DNA from: Monilinia fructicola
Lineage: Eukaryota > Ascomycota > Leotiomycetes > Helotiales > Sclerotiniaceae
DNA length: 64,000 bases
NCBI GenBank assembly: GCA_008692225.1
Contig: VICG01000006.1
Location: forward strand, 1,493,501 to 1,557,500
Direction of reading: 5' to 3'
The position numbers were made by a program, and so were the translations under genes. The notes below the pieces were generated by a model. The model saw only the letters and a program-made list of their open reading frames with translations, had not been told where the DNA came from and made no database searches. Shown here one piece after another: positions 1-11,217 of this stretch; the first letter of the stretch is position 1, and each line of letters opens with the position of its first letter.

Positions 1-561
1 CTTTCAGCACTTCTTCTTAGGTGCAATGTAATCTAGGTTGGAGTTCTTGTAAAAAAAACGCAGCAGAATTATAGAATTGAACAATTCATTGAACAAACTT
101 GCATCCTTAAAATACCATCATCTCTTTTTTGATTTCATTGATGACCTCGGGAATTGATTTCATTCTAAATTTGAAAGATTGATTGATTGATTATTCGTTC
201 CTCATATCAAAGAACGCAACATCGCTACTCAGGTATCCGTAGTGCTTAGAATACAGACATCTGTGCTCTTCGAATTTATGTAGCCCCCCATGACATCGTA
301 GATATCTATCTACTTTATATGGATATTGAATCTACTTTGATGTATCTGTGTCTATAAACTATCTACAAACAATCCTTTCGTTTTGCGGTGAGGATTGATA
401 AAACGGAACTCTCAATATCGTTAAGAACTTGAGAAAGCGCATTTACATTAACAACATCAGATTTACGACATCGAATTTACGGCACCGGCCAGTGGTTATT
501 GATATAATTTACGCATATGCTATGCACCATAGGTAATCGAAGCAGTTAATCGACATACATC
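1..561. other. Intergenic 5' edge
   Basis: AT-rich sequence upstream of the Arf-GEF gene. It has short repeats such as GATTGATTGATT near 180 and runs of ATCTATC near 300-320. I see no coding exon. It presumably contains the promoter of the Sec7 gene that starts near 562. Confidence 0.5.
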
Positions 562-3500
562 ATGAGCAACAATGGCCCAACGCAAGATATAGCTGAGGCT
601 ATCTCCCCCACACGTCCATCGATATCTGGGGAAGCTTTGCGCCAGAGCATTGATATTGATAGTGGAGCGGAGCGACGACTCAGTTGGCAATAGGGCCTCG
701 AATACGAGTATGGTTTCGGTAGCCGTCGACCCCGTGGCCCTTATTACGACAGAATGTATCACCGTTACTTCTGCCATGCGAAAACATGCTCGGTGGGCGC
801 ATTCATCAGTTTCTTCTATATTGGGTGGTAGCTCGAGTCCGCTGAGCTCAGGTTTCCAGAATTCAAGACCTTCTAACACCGCGGGATGAAATAGGACCTC
901 GCAGAGCGCCGAGGGGCTCGACCGTCCCAGAAGGGAACGATGATATAGGTTTGGCAAATAGATGGGGTTTGAGGGGAAAGAAAGGGAAGAGCATGCAAGA
1001 TAACCCTCTGATGGCTGGATTTGGGCGACTTAGACGGGAATTGACTGGATGCAAAGGTAGGCAACATATATGACTCCGAGAGCTGGGCATGACTGATCTT
1101 TGTATTTTCCTAATATTAGATATACATACATTTGATACCCCATCTTTTACTCCACCCTTTTCTTCAAGTCATCGAAGCTCCGGCAACTACTGCGCCAATT
1201 ACGTCTTTGGCTTTGGTAGCCATCACGAAGTTCTTCTCGTACAACTTAATTAGTCCAACATCTCCTCGAATTTCGCAAGCAATGCAGTCTTTGTCTGCCG
1301 CCATGACACACTGCCGATTCGAAGCTAGCGACACAGTGGCTGACGAGGTGGTGTTCCTGCGGATATTGAAGCTTATGGAAGGAATGTTGTCCGGGCCCGG
1401 TGGAGATTTATTAAGTGACGGGAGTGTTTGTGAAATGATGGAGACGGGCTTGAGCATGTGTTGCCAACCTAAGCTATCGGAATTGGTTCGTCGATCTGCC
1501 GAAATGTCTATGATCAAGATGTGTCAGATCATTTTCGAGAGACTGAAGCATTTAGAAATTGAGGCTGGTGATGATCTCGAAGCTTTAGACGAGAAGACAA
1601 AGGAAGATATGGACACAGTCAAAATGGCCCCTTCGGCAGCCGGTACTGACGCTATCACGAAATTGCCGCACCTCCTGTCGAATCACGCCCATCTTCTTCA
1701 AGCTTTGAATATGTCACGGCCGGCATCCGCAATGGAAAAAGTACCTCTCTTGGAAACTCCATCCGAAGGTGGCACTGCGGCCCGGCATCAGAGACTTCGG
1801 ATGACTCTCCGATCAAGCCTTATTCTCTTCCATCTATATGTGAGCTGTTTCGAGCTTTGATAGACTTACTAGATCCTCACGATCGCAAACATGCCGATGC
1901 CATGAGAGTTAATGGCTCTTCGTATAATAAATGTAGCTCTAGAGGTAGCGGGCCCTCCATTGCCAAGCATCCAGCTTTAGCTATTCTCGCTGAAGATCGT
2001 CTATGTCGATATCTTTTCCAATTAGTGCGATCAGATAATATGGCTATCTTACAAGAAGCGCTCATAGTTGCCGGTACTCTCCTCTCGACTTGTAGAGGAG
2101 TATTAAAAGTTACAGCAAGAGCTCTTTCTCTCTTATCTCGTTGCATGCCTACACCCTCGTGTAGAAATTCCCCGGGAAAAAGGAATCGACCCCTCTTTTG
2201 CAGGTGTACCGCAAGCTCCAAAGTTGGTGAAAGCTAGCAGTGGTCGCTCTACACCAGTGCCTGTGAAGGACCGCAGAACACTAGGATTGGAAGGTGGGTC
2301 GCGTAAGCCGGACGCACGTGAAGCAATGGTGGAAAGTGTTGGGGCTCTTGCGCGGATACCGAGCTATATGGTCGAACTATACGTCAATTATGATTGCGAG
2401 GTTGACCGAAGTGATATCTGTGAAGATATGGTTGGACTTCTGTCTCGTAATGCAATACCAGATTCGGCCACTTGGAGCACGACAAGTGTCCCGCCACTCT
2501 GTCTTGATGCTCTTCTAGGTTATGTTCAATTCATTGCCGATAGACTTGATGATGAGCCAAAACGTGATTGGGTACCCAGATCAAGCAACATTGCGTGAGC
2601 AAAAGAGAAGGAAGAAGATTATCATTCAAGGAACTATAAAGTTCAATGAAAATCCAAAAGCTGGAATTGCATTCTTGGCTTCACAGGGTATCATAGATGA
2701 TCCTAAAGATGCAAAGACTGTCGCAAATTTCTTGAAGGGCACTTCTAGAGTCGACAAGAAGCAATTGGGAGAATTTATATCCAAAAAGGGAAATGAGCCA
2801 ATCTTAGAAGCTCTTATGGACTCATTTGATTTTGAGAACAAGAGAGTTGACGAAGCATTACGTGAACTCCTTGAGACTTTCAGATTGCCGGGAGAATCTG
2901 CTTTGATCGAACGAATTATCACAACTTTCTCCGAGAACTATTGTTCTGGCACTTTGCCTGAAGGGATCGCCGATAAAGATTCAGTATATGTTTCTTACTT
3001 ATGCTATTATCATGTTAAATACAGATCAGCATAACCCTAATATGAAAGGCAAACGTATGGAGCTAGAAAATTTTGCACGAAATTTACGTGGGGTTAATGG
3101 CGGGAAGGACTTTGCTCCAGAATATCTTCAAGACATTTATGAGTCAATCAAGTCGAACGAAATCATTCTACCAGATGAGCATGACAACAAGCATGCTTTT
3201 GACTATGCTTGGAAGGAACTACTGCTCAAAACGACTTCTGCAGGTGACCTCACCATTTGCGACACTAATATCTTTGACGCAGATATGTTCGCAGCTACCT
3301 GGAAACCTGTCGTTGCGACGCTATCATATGTTTTCATGTCAGCTAGTGATGATGCTGTGTTTGAAAGAGTCATTGCTGGCTTTGATCAGTGTGTGCGTAT
3401 TGCAGCAAAATATGGTTTGACTGAGGTTATCGATCAAGTCGTGTATTGTCTGAGTTATATCACTACTCTGGCAACAGAAACTCCATCAAGCACTGCACTC

Positions 3501-5694
3501 AATACCGAAATACAGGTTGGGGAAGATAGTGTCATGGTTAGTGAGCTTGCAGTCAAGTTTGGTAGAGATGTCAAGGCTCAACTTGCTACTGTTGTTCTCT
3601 TCCGCGTTGTGAGAGGTAGTGAAGGTGTTATTGGAGAAAGTTGGAAGCATGTAGGTTACTCAGTAGTCAAAAATTTCCTTGGCCCTTACTAATTGCATGT
3701 ACAGATTTCTAGGATTTGGTTGAACTTATTTGTTAATTCTTTGATACCCCCATTCTTTGCTACATCAAACAGCATGGATATTGCTTCGATTCCGTTACAA
3801 AATCCCTCTCAGGTCATTGATCGTGGAGCGAAGCCCAGTGATACAGGTCTCTTCTCCACGCTGTCATCATACCTCGCTAGCTACACTGCGGATGATCCTC
3901 CGGAGCCATCGGATGAAGAGCTCGAAAGTACTTTGTGCACAGTCGATTGCGTAAATGCTTGCTACTTGGGTGACATATTTGCTAACATAGTGTAAGTAAT
4001 TTCTTATTTATCATGTGTGACCGAATTATTAACGTGATTAGAAACATGCCCGTTGGTTCCCTACGACCTTTACTACAAGCATTGATATCTCAATTACCAG
4101 ATGACCCCTCATCGGTCGTCATAAGCGTGAAGTCAGAAGTGGAACCTCCATCAAGTCCTACAAACGGCATTAACGGTACATTATCCGGCCCTGTGTACGA
4201 TCCATCAATGGTTTACGTCTTAGAGCTCTGTACAGTACTTGCAACTCGAGACAATGAAACCATCAACGCATTTGGGGCAGATGTTGCAGAGGCCTTACAA
4301 AATGTTATAAGGAATTCTTCCAGTTGGCATTATGTGATGGTATCCAGAACAATATTCTATTTACTGCATTTACTGCACGCGAGTTATGTTAGTATATCTT
4401 CTATTATGCAGTTGGTGAAAGCTAATATATCCAGGAACAATCATATATTCGTGTACCTGTGGTCCTCCACGCTATCTCAAGCTTTAAGAAGGATTTGTTC
4501 GAGAAATCCGCTACACTTGTCCTTCAAGGCTTAACGCAATGCATAAAAGAACCTGGTCCTTTAAGAAATGAAATTATGACGTCTCCCGACTTCTGGGCCA
4601 TTCTCAAAAATCTTGCAACCAGTCCTTCCACATCTGCGGTGTTCGAAATCCTCGAGGGTGTCGCTATTGGATCACCACCAACAATAATGGCTGACAATTA
4701 CGAGTCAGCTGTGAAGTTACTCAATGACTTTGCGACTGCTGGAAGTGTAGGCTCTACAGTAGAACAAAAGCAAGACAAACGGACACGAAGGGGACAGCCG
4801 GTCAAACAACCAAAACCACAGGTGGCTGATGCGGTAGTGGCTAGAGGAGTCAAAGCAGTTGCGATGATATATTTCTTTAACATCACGAATTCCTGTACTG
4901 ATGGAACAATCCCACCTTGAGAGCAAAGACGGTATGTTTGATTCATCTCGTTACATAGTCCCAATACTAACAAATGCTCCAGCTTGGGCAGCTTACTGGT
5001 CGCCAATTTTCATGGCTTTGACGGCACAATGTACCAATCCTTGTCGAGAAATTCGTCATCAAGCGTTCTCTTCTCTACAGCGTTCCTTATTATCTGAGGA
5101 ATTAACGTCGGGGGATCACGAAGAATGGACAGCTATATTCGGCGAGGTTCTTTTTCCCTCTCATAACTCGATTATTAAAACCGGAAGTCTACTCATCAGA
5201 TCCCATCGGTATGAGTGAAAACTCGTGTCCAAGCCGCCACACTACTTTGCCGGATCTTTCTCCATTATCTTGTTCTTTTGTCCAAATGGGACGGCATGTT
5301 AGATCTTGGCTTAAGATCCTGGATATTATGGATCGTTTGATGAATAGTGGCCAGGGTGATAGTCTGGTATGTTTCTGCAAATATGCAAATGCCTAACTAA
5401 ACGATATACATGAGTTGCTAACAAATAAATAGGAAGAAGCAGTGCCAGAAAGCTTGAAAAATGTTCTGCTCGTGATGTCCAGCAGTGGATATCTGGTACC
5501 CAAAAGTCAGGATGAGACGCAAAGAGAAATTGTGGACGGAAACATGGAAGAGGATTGATAGATTCTTGCCAGATTTGAGAGAGGAGATTGATTTGGAGGG
5601 GCCGGGAGTCGAGGAAAATGTTAAGGGTGGTGTGATACCGACTACAGCTTCTAACAGTGAGGCTGAACAAGTGCAGAGTGAGATTAAGGCTTGA
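562..5694 (+). CDS. GEA2: Gea/GBF1-type Sec7 guanine nucleotide exchange factor for Arf
   Basis: Large Golgi Arf1 GEF that loads Arf with GTP at early secretory membranes. The likely start is ATG 562, beginning MSNNGPTQD. Inferred exons are 562-1056, 1120-3650, 3705-3991, 4042-4387, 4435-4931, 4983-5365 and 5433-5694, all with GT...AG introns of 47-67 nt. The DCB/HUS region includes [19 protein letters not shown] and the HUS-type NYDCE segment near 2386. The Sec7 domain (about 2640-3220) has the catalytic glutamate finger FRLPGE near 2880 and the conserved block [13 protein letters not shown] near 3000. HDS-like repeats follow to the end. The reading frame is broken about 14 times by single-base changes (around 664, 884, 1146, 1784, 1911, 1954, 2106, 2568, 2992, 4873, 5157, 5219, 5306 and 5522), but the expected protein resumes each time. 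Assembly error is the likeliest cause; pseudogenisation is possible. Whether this is the sole Gea orthologue cannot be seen here. Confidence 0.9.
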
Positions 5695-6678
5695 CTCATG
5701 AAAGGGCAATGAGGGAGGGGAGTATTGTATTATTATTAGGTAGTGAAGAACTGTGTTTGCGTTGTACAAAAGAAATTTGGGAACATGAAGGAGTTTGGAT
5801 GAAACTTGGGAGAAAATTCTTTGGTGCGTTGGCAAAGTTAAAAAAGGAACGCGCATGTCTCGGTAAAGTGTAGTTCGGCAAGCGGGAAATGTGAAGATAT
5901 AAGATGTTTGTAGGATGGATAGATGAATGATGAAGATGGGATGGGATGGAATAGACAAGATGAGATGAGATGAGATGAGACGAGATAGGATGGGTGCGAT
6001 TAAACCGCAACGTAACTTTATATAACGAGACAGATCAGATCGTGGGAAAGATGGGCTGTGGAGCAAAATGAATGATTAATGGAAGAGTATTTCTAGTTCA
6101 ACTCGTGTGTTGATTGAGTACGGGTACGTAAGATTCGCGATTGGGAAGAGCGAATCAAAAACAAGAAACTAGAATGCACGAAGGTCCCCCCCCCCCCCCC
6201 TATGGAGAAGATATTGGAGACGGGGAAGGTGTGAGAGACTCGCCCAGGCTATGGAGGTATCATAAGATTGCATACGGCTTCTGGGAATTCTATTTCTTGA
6301 TATCCCTTGTTCTTTTCAACATGCGAAGGTATGTGTGGTGTCGATAGCTTGTGTCTGGGTTATGTGTTGGATATGCAATGTCTATCTCGTGGAATTCTCG
6401 GAAACCTTTTTCTCTCCAAGTGAAGCTTGGCGCTCTCGCTCCTGCCCCCTTTGCAGCAGTAGCATCGGGCTCGCGGTTGGTTTTACCCTAAAAGAAAGTA
6501 ATGCGTGAGATTCCACCTCGATATGCAGTTTCAAATCCCTTCTTCGTATTCTGAAAGTGGTGGGTTATTTTCCACCTTTCGCATTTTCAAGATCTCGTTC
6601 TTTGGATGCGGTTTGCGTTGAGTGAATGGGTTGGATATATTGAGGGTTGCGGTGTGTGGTTCTGCAGGGTGACAGGAT
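5695..6678. other. Convergent intergenic region
   Basis: Lies between the 3' ends of the Arf-GEF gene (+) and the MFS transporter (-). It holds a GATGAGAT-type simple repeat near 5950-5990 and a run of 15 C at about 6186-6200. Small ORFs here resemble nothing I know. Confidence 0.6.
6186..6200. repeat. Homopolymer of 15 C
   Basis: Uninterrupted C run. Its length is likely to be unreliable in the assembly. Confidence 0.9.
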
Positions 6679-8681
6679 TCAGGCTTCGGCGATGTCCTCG
6701 TTGGATTTGCTCTTGTTGATTTTGATGAAGATGGTAGAGAGACCGGCTAGGGAGTAACATATCTGTTCATATTACATCATCAGCTTTCGTCTCCGCTTTG
6801 AGATATCTTCCTGATATATTCACTGTGGCAGTGCGCGATATACCTTGCACCTGAGTTGAAGAGAGGAAGGGTTCATACAGCAGTGATGAAAAAGGGAAGC
6901 GCATGCCAAAAAGGTGGCAGTCGTAAGGTGGCGGCAAATATGTGTTGCATGGATGGATCAGTTATGGCGTGGCCGAGATTCTCGAGGACGGCTATGGAAG
7001 CATAGCTGGTGGCAATGGAGGTGGGAGGAATGAAGTGAGAGACCAGGGAGAGTGTTGAGACGCGCAATCCGACTTGAGAGTGTTAGTAAGAACAGGGGTG
7101 ATGAACGGGAGCGGGGGAAGTGAGAGGGGTGGACAGTTAGGCAAGGAAAATAAGAAGAATTCTTACAGCCTGCAGCTAGGATAGAAACTCCTACATATAA
7201 ATCAGCTACGATGCTAAAGCTAAGATGAGGGAAGGAATAAAGACACCGTACCAACCAATATCCACCCCTTTGATGGAGACAGCCCAATGGCAAGCGAACC
7301 CAATAAGAGTAAGCAAAGACTAATTCTCACAAGCGCCAGATCGATTTTCTCGGGCTTAGCATTATGTTTCGATTGTAAGTACGCTGTCGTTCTTGGAATG
7401 AGGAAATTAAATAAAATGATATTTATGATAGCTGTCTCCACGTAGAAAGTGGCACCTTGAGAAATCTTTTGGCCGAAATGAACAGAGAAATATTGGATTA
7501 GGATGCTGAGGGTTGTGTAGCGGAGGGTCCCGACGAGGAATATGGGGATGCAGAGCAGGGCATTAGATTGGGCGAGGGCTTGGCGAACAGTGGTGAGAAT
7601 CGTGGGTTTGAGGATGGGGATATCACTTTGGGGTTGTGGGAGAGGGATAGATGAGGAGGGTGTTGGGTGAGACTGTGATTCTGGTTGCTGAAAAAGTGGC
7701 TTGACTTAAAGGTACCATCCATAATAAAAGTAACGCGAGAATCAAAGATCCCATAGCCATGCCACAGGCAATCCAAGGAGATATATCTATACTTATAGAA
7801 GCTATATATGAGCCAACTAGCTCTGCAATACAGAATGCCGAGAATATGTAGTAGAATGCGTAGCTTCTGTTACAGATATTTCGTTAGCCTCAGCCATTCA
7901 GCATCAGAGTGAAGATTACCTTGTATCTTCCGGTATGAGAGAAGAAGCCATAGCGAACATAAATGCCGCACTGGAATATAAACCCCCTCCGCATAGAAGG
8001 AAGACAGATGATAACCACACCCAACGCAGATCGAACGTCTTTGGAAATGCACCTCATAAATATCAAAATCAGTAGCGTTCAAATATACCAAAGTAATACA
8101 CCAGCAAGCAAGATACATACAGACGACAAAGATCTCCACTAGAGATAGTCCGACCCCAATCAAAGATAATGCCATGATTTTCCTCCTTCCATATCTATCC
8201 CCGAAACTCCCAATTGGAATGGCTACTAGTAAAACTGTTTACCCATCAGCTTCCTACTTCCTTGACCTTCGTGACCTCGATCAACCTTCCTTCACAATGA
8301 AAATAAACAAAGAATACCAGGCACCGTGTCTCCAAAACTCTTCCATCCCCTTATCGTAGCCAGTGGACCCTGTATCTCTGGGATTTTGCACATTTCCTGA
8401 TTGGTGACACCAGCGTCCGGGAAAGCATAAAAAGATTGACAGAGAGAAGATTCAAAGAGGGAAATGAGGGGAGCTATGAGGACCATTTCGCAAAAGGAGA
8501 TGAGGAAGTAGAGGGTCATGAAGTAGAGGATGAGGGTTGTGAGGGGTGGGGAAGGAGATGAGGAGGAGTGATCATGAGGGCCATCGATATCATTGGGATG
8601 AGGGGTGGGAATAAGGGGAGATGTTTCTTGGTTTGGGTTCTTGGATAGGGATTTGGTTTTGGGATGGCGAGAGAGAGACAT
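6679..8681 (-). CDS. Major facilitator superfamily (MFS) transporter
   Basis: Multi-pass membrane transporter of unknown substrate. The likely start is ATG 8681 (MSLSRHPKTKS; an in-frame ATG at 8711 is possible). The N-terminus is a polar tail with many Ser, Pro and His, followed by a first membrane segment (about LTTLILYFMTLYFLISF). The MFS signature between helices 2 and 3 appears as GSFGDRYGRRKI near 8190, and helix 4-5 residues as WLSSVFLLCGGGLYS. Later exons carry LRYTTLSILIQYFSVHFG, a hydrophobic VETAIINIILFNFLIPR segment and a final helix ending GLSTIFIKINKSK. The stop is at 6679. The gene has several short introns, so its ORF is split, and I have not fixed all exon borders. The family is typical of fungal drug or metabolite efflux and nutrient uptake. 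No biosynthetic genes adjoin it, so a role in metabolite export cannot be inferred. Confidence 0.8.
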
Positions 8682-9194
8682 GCTTGTATACTTGTATTTT
8701 GGTATGCACATTTACATGAACTATCATATCAGAATGCTGCAATTGCAGGTAGCTGAGGGAACTCGCGTGGCTGATTATATTCAGGGTTAAGGTTACGCCA
8801 CAATTGATACGTTTGGTTGTGGCGTCATCTAATCTACTAGAACTAGTTCTACTGGTCGGATGGATCACCAGATGTCCATCTGAGTGAGAGGTGTGAAGGT
8901 GTGAAGGTGGGTTGTGTAGACGTCCATTTGAGCTCATATAGATTCGCCATCATTGTGTGAAACAGAGGTGATACTACTAAGTTTTTGGCACGGTTCTAGT
9001 TTCGATCCGTCCCAAAACTAAAAGTCGTATAAACTGCATTGAAGTCTCAAATCCTCACCGGGAGCTCACCTAATTGTATGGCTGGCTCACCGGGAACAAA
9101 AAGCTTCCACCGCTGACGGACTGGGTAGGTGGGGTTCCCATAACCCCTCGTCAAACAGCTGCTATCCCCAATTCCTCTTCACATCATAAACAAA
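8682..9194. other. Divergent intergenic region
   Basis: Shared upstream region of the MFS gene (-) and the exopolyphosphatase gene (+). I see a direct repeat GTGTGAAGGTGTGAAGGTGG near 8890-8910 and no coding exon. Confidence 0.5.
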
Positions 9195-10632
9195 ATGCCC
9201 TTCCCACGCACATCGCTCTCCTCATTTCTTTCATCTGCCAAAAATGCACTGAACGTAGCGATCAAAAACGGGGAGAAAGTTACGTTTGTGGTGGGTAACG
9301 AATCGGCTGGTATGTACCCCTCGTTGTGTATTTGAGGGCTATCGTTGTATACTCTTCGTCTATGGAATTAGCTGCTACATCATAAGCGTTACACATATCA
9401 TGCATCTTGAAATGACTAACGAGCTCAGTGTAAAGATCTCGATTCAATATGTAGCGCAGTTGTCCTAGCATACCTCCGTACCTATTCTCCCCGAAACCGT
9501 ACAAAAGCTCTCTACATACCTCTTTCAAATCTTCCTCGCGCAGATCTAGGATTACGGCCAGAATTAAATCCTGTTTTGGAAAGAGCAAAGTTGCGGGTGG
9601 GCGATCTAATTAGTTTGGATGATTTACGAGAGGGCTTGAAAGCGGAAGATACAAAGTGGATATTGGTAGACCATAATGCGCTGCAAGGGGAACTGGGGAA
9701 GGTTTATGGGGAGAGGGTGAGAGGGTGTATCGATCATCATGATGAGGAAGGTAAAGTTCCTAACAAAGAGTTATGTGAGGCAGAAGGAGAGATGAGAATT
9801 ATCGAGAAGAGTGGAAGTTGTGCGAGTTTTAGTTATCGGGTGGGGGAGAGGGGATTTGACCGAAATGGAGGAAAGGGGGAGAGGAAGATACAAGGTAAGC
9901 TCGCATCCTTCCCTGGCTAACTAAATTGAATCGTTCAACTTCCTCAATATGGATTTACTAACCCTCAAATTTACAGAAGTTGGGATGCAGAACTAGCTTA
10001 CCTAGCCTTGGGACCGATATTAATCGATACTAATAACCTCCAATCCAAAGACAAAACTCGGGAGAGCGACATAGACGCCGTCCATTTTCTAGAGAGCTTG
10101 ATTGAAAAGGCTCCAAAAATTAGCGAGACACCGTGGAACCGGGACCAATATTTCTCCTTAATAACCACAGCAAAAGAAGATATCGGGCAAATGAGCTTAC
10201 GAGATATTCTCCGCAAGGACTACAAACAATGGAACGAAAGGGGAATGAATTTGGGTATAAGTTCCGTAGTGCGAGATATTACTTTCCTTCTTTCAAAAGT
10301 CGGGAGCAACGAAAAATTCTTAAAAGTATTAGGAGAATGGGGAGGAGAAAAGAAACTAGACATCTGTGCGGTAATGACGACGAGCCATAAAGACGGAGTT
10401 TTCAAGAGAGAGCTTTTGGTGTGGGCATTGGGGGAGAAGGGGGTGGAGTGTTTAAAAAGGTTCAAGAGGGATGGGGGGGAGAAATTGGGCGTTGAGGGTT
10501 TGGGGGGAGGGGCTACTGGATCTGAATAGGAATGGGGATGGAGAGAAGGAAATGAGAAATTGTTGGTGGCAGGAAAGAATTGAGAATAGTAGAAAACAGG
10601 TTGCCCCTCTTTTGAGGCAATCGATGCTTTGA
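9195..10632 (+). CDS. PPX1: Exopolyphosphatase, DHH phosphoesterase family
   Basis: Cytosolic Ppx1-type enzyme that removes terminal phosphate from inorganic polyphosphate; it belongs to the DHH/DHHA2 family with pyrophosphatases. The start is ATG 9195 (MPFPRTSLSSFL). The first exon ends in GNESA and the next begins DLDSICSAVVLAYLR, so the metal-binding motif GNESADLDS spans the intron (about 9306-9437). Downstream come LVDHNAL and the signature CIDHHDEEG near 9730, then LGPILIDTNNL after a second intron ending near 9976. The C-terminal part (FLLSKVG..., CAVMTTSHKDG) fits DHHA2. In the given frame the ORF stops at 10529, but the conserved tail (WWQERIENSRKQVAPLLRQ) continues in another frame to 10632, which points to an extra base in the G-run near 10500. 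A second extra base probably lies near 9829. Confidence 0.88.
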
Positions 10633-11217
10633 TTTGGGCATGGCCAGTCAGAATACTGAGGAGAAATGGCATAGCGTACCAGGAACAGCACCACCGTCCA
10701 TATATTCAGAACCTCCCCCCAGCCTTCAATACTCGAACCTAACTGGCACGACCAGAAGCACTCCGACAAGCCGGACATAGCCCACGATACAGTACTAACC
10801 ATTACTAAGACGACGTTGTGTCATGAATCAAGACAAGATCTAGAACTATGTAGCTTGAGACGAAACCATTGAATTCTGGCATGCCGTGAGACAAGCTCCA
10901 ACACCTAAAAATAGATACTTTACCGGGAAGAATATTACTCGATCGATAATCAATACTGGCTTATATATATCTACCTTATCAGACGAAGCGACAGCAATGC
11001 ATTTTGAAGAATCATTGAGAGTAAAGCTAGAGGCAAATGAAACCAGGAACCATTTTTGAAGGATGTCTGTTATTAAAATTTGCTTTCTGGGATGCATAGA
11101 AATTGACGAAAAAGACTTCGTCTCATCTCAGAATAAAAAGCACGTCATCAAAGAACCGAAAGGTAGTTGAACCATCAACGACTAGAAAAAAAAGCTATTC
11201 CCAAAGCAAATCTCAAC
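10633..11217. other. Convergent intergenic region
   Basis: Between the 3' ends of the exopolyphosphatase and F-box genes. A 83-codon ORF on the minus strand (10846-11097) has no recognisable features. I see nothing else. Confidence 0.5.

Noticed and set aside
520..957. 145-codon minus-strand ORF
   Set aside because: It lies opposite the N-terminal exon of the Arf-GEF gene, whose plus-strand protein matches the family.
1057..1119. Frame change in the Arf-GEF explained wholly by introns
   Set aside because: This interval is a real intron, but most other breaks in the gene have no GT...AG pair and need only one base to restore frame.
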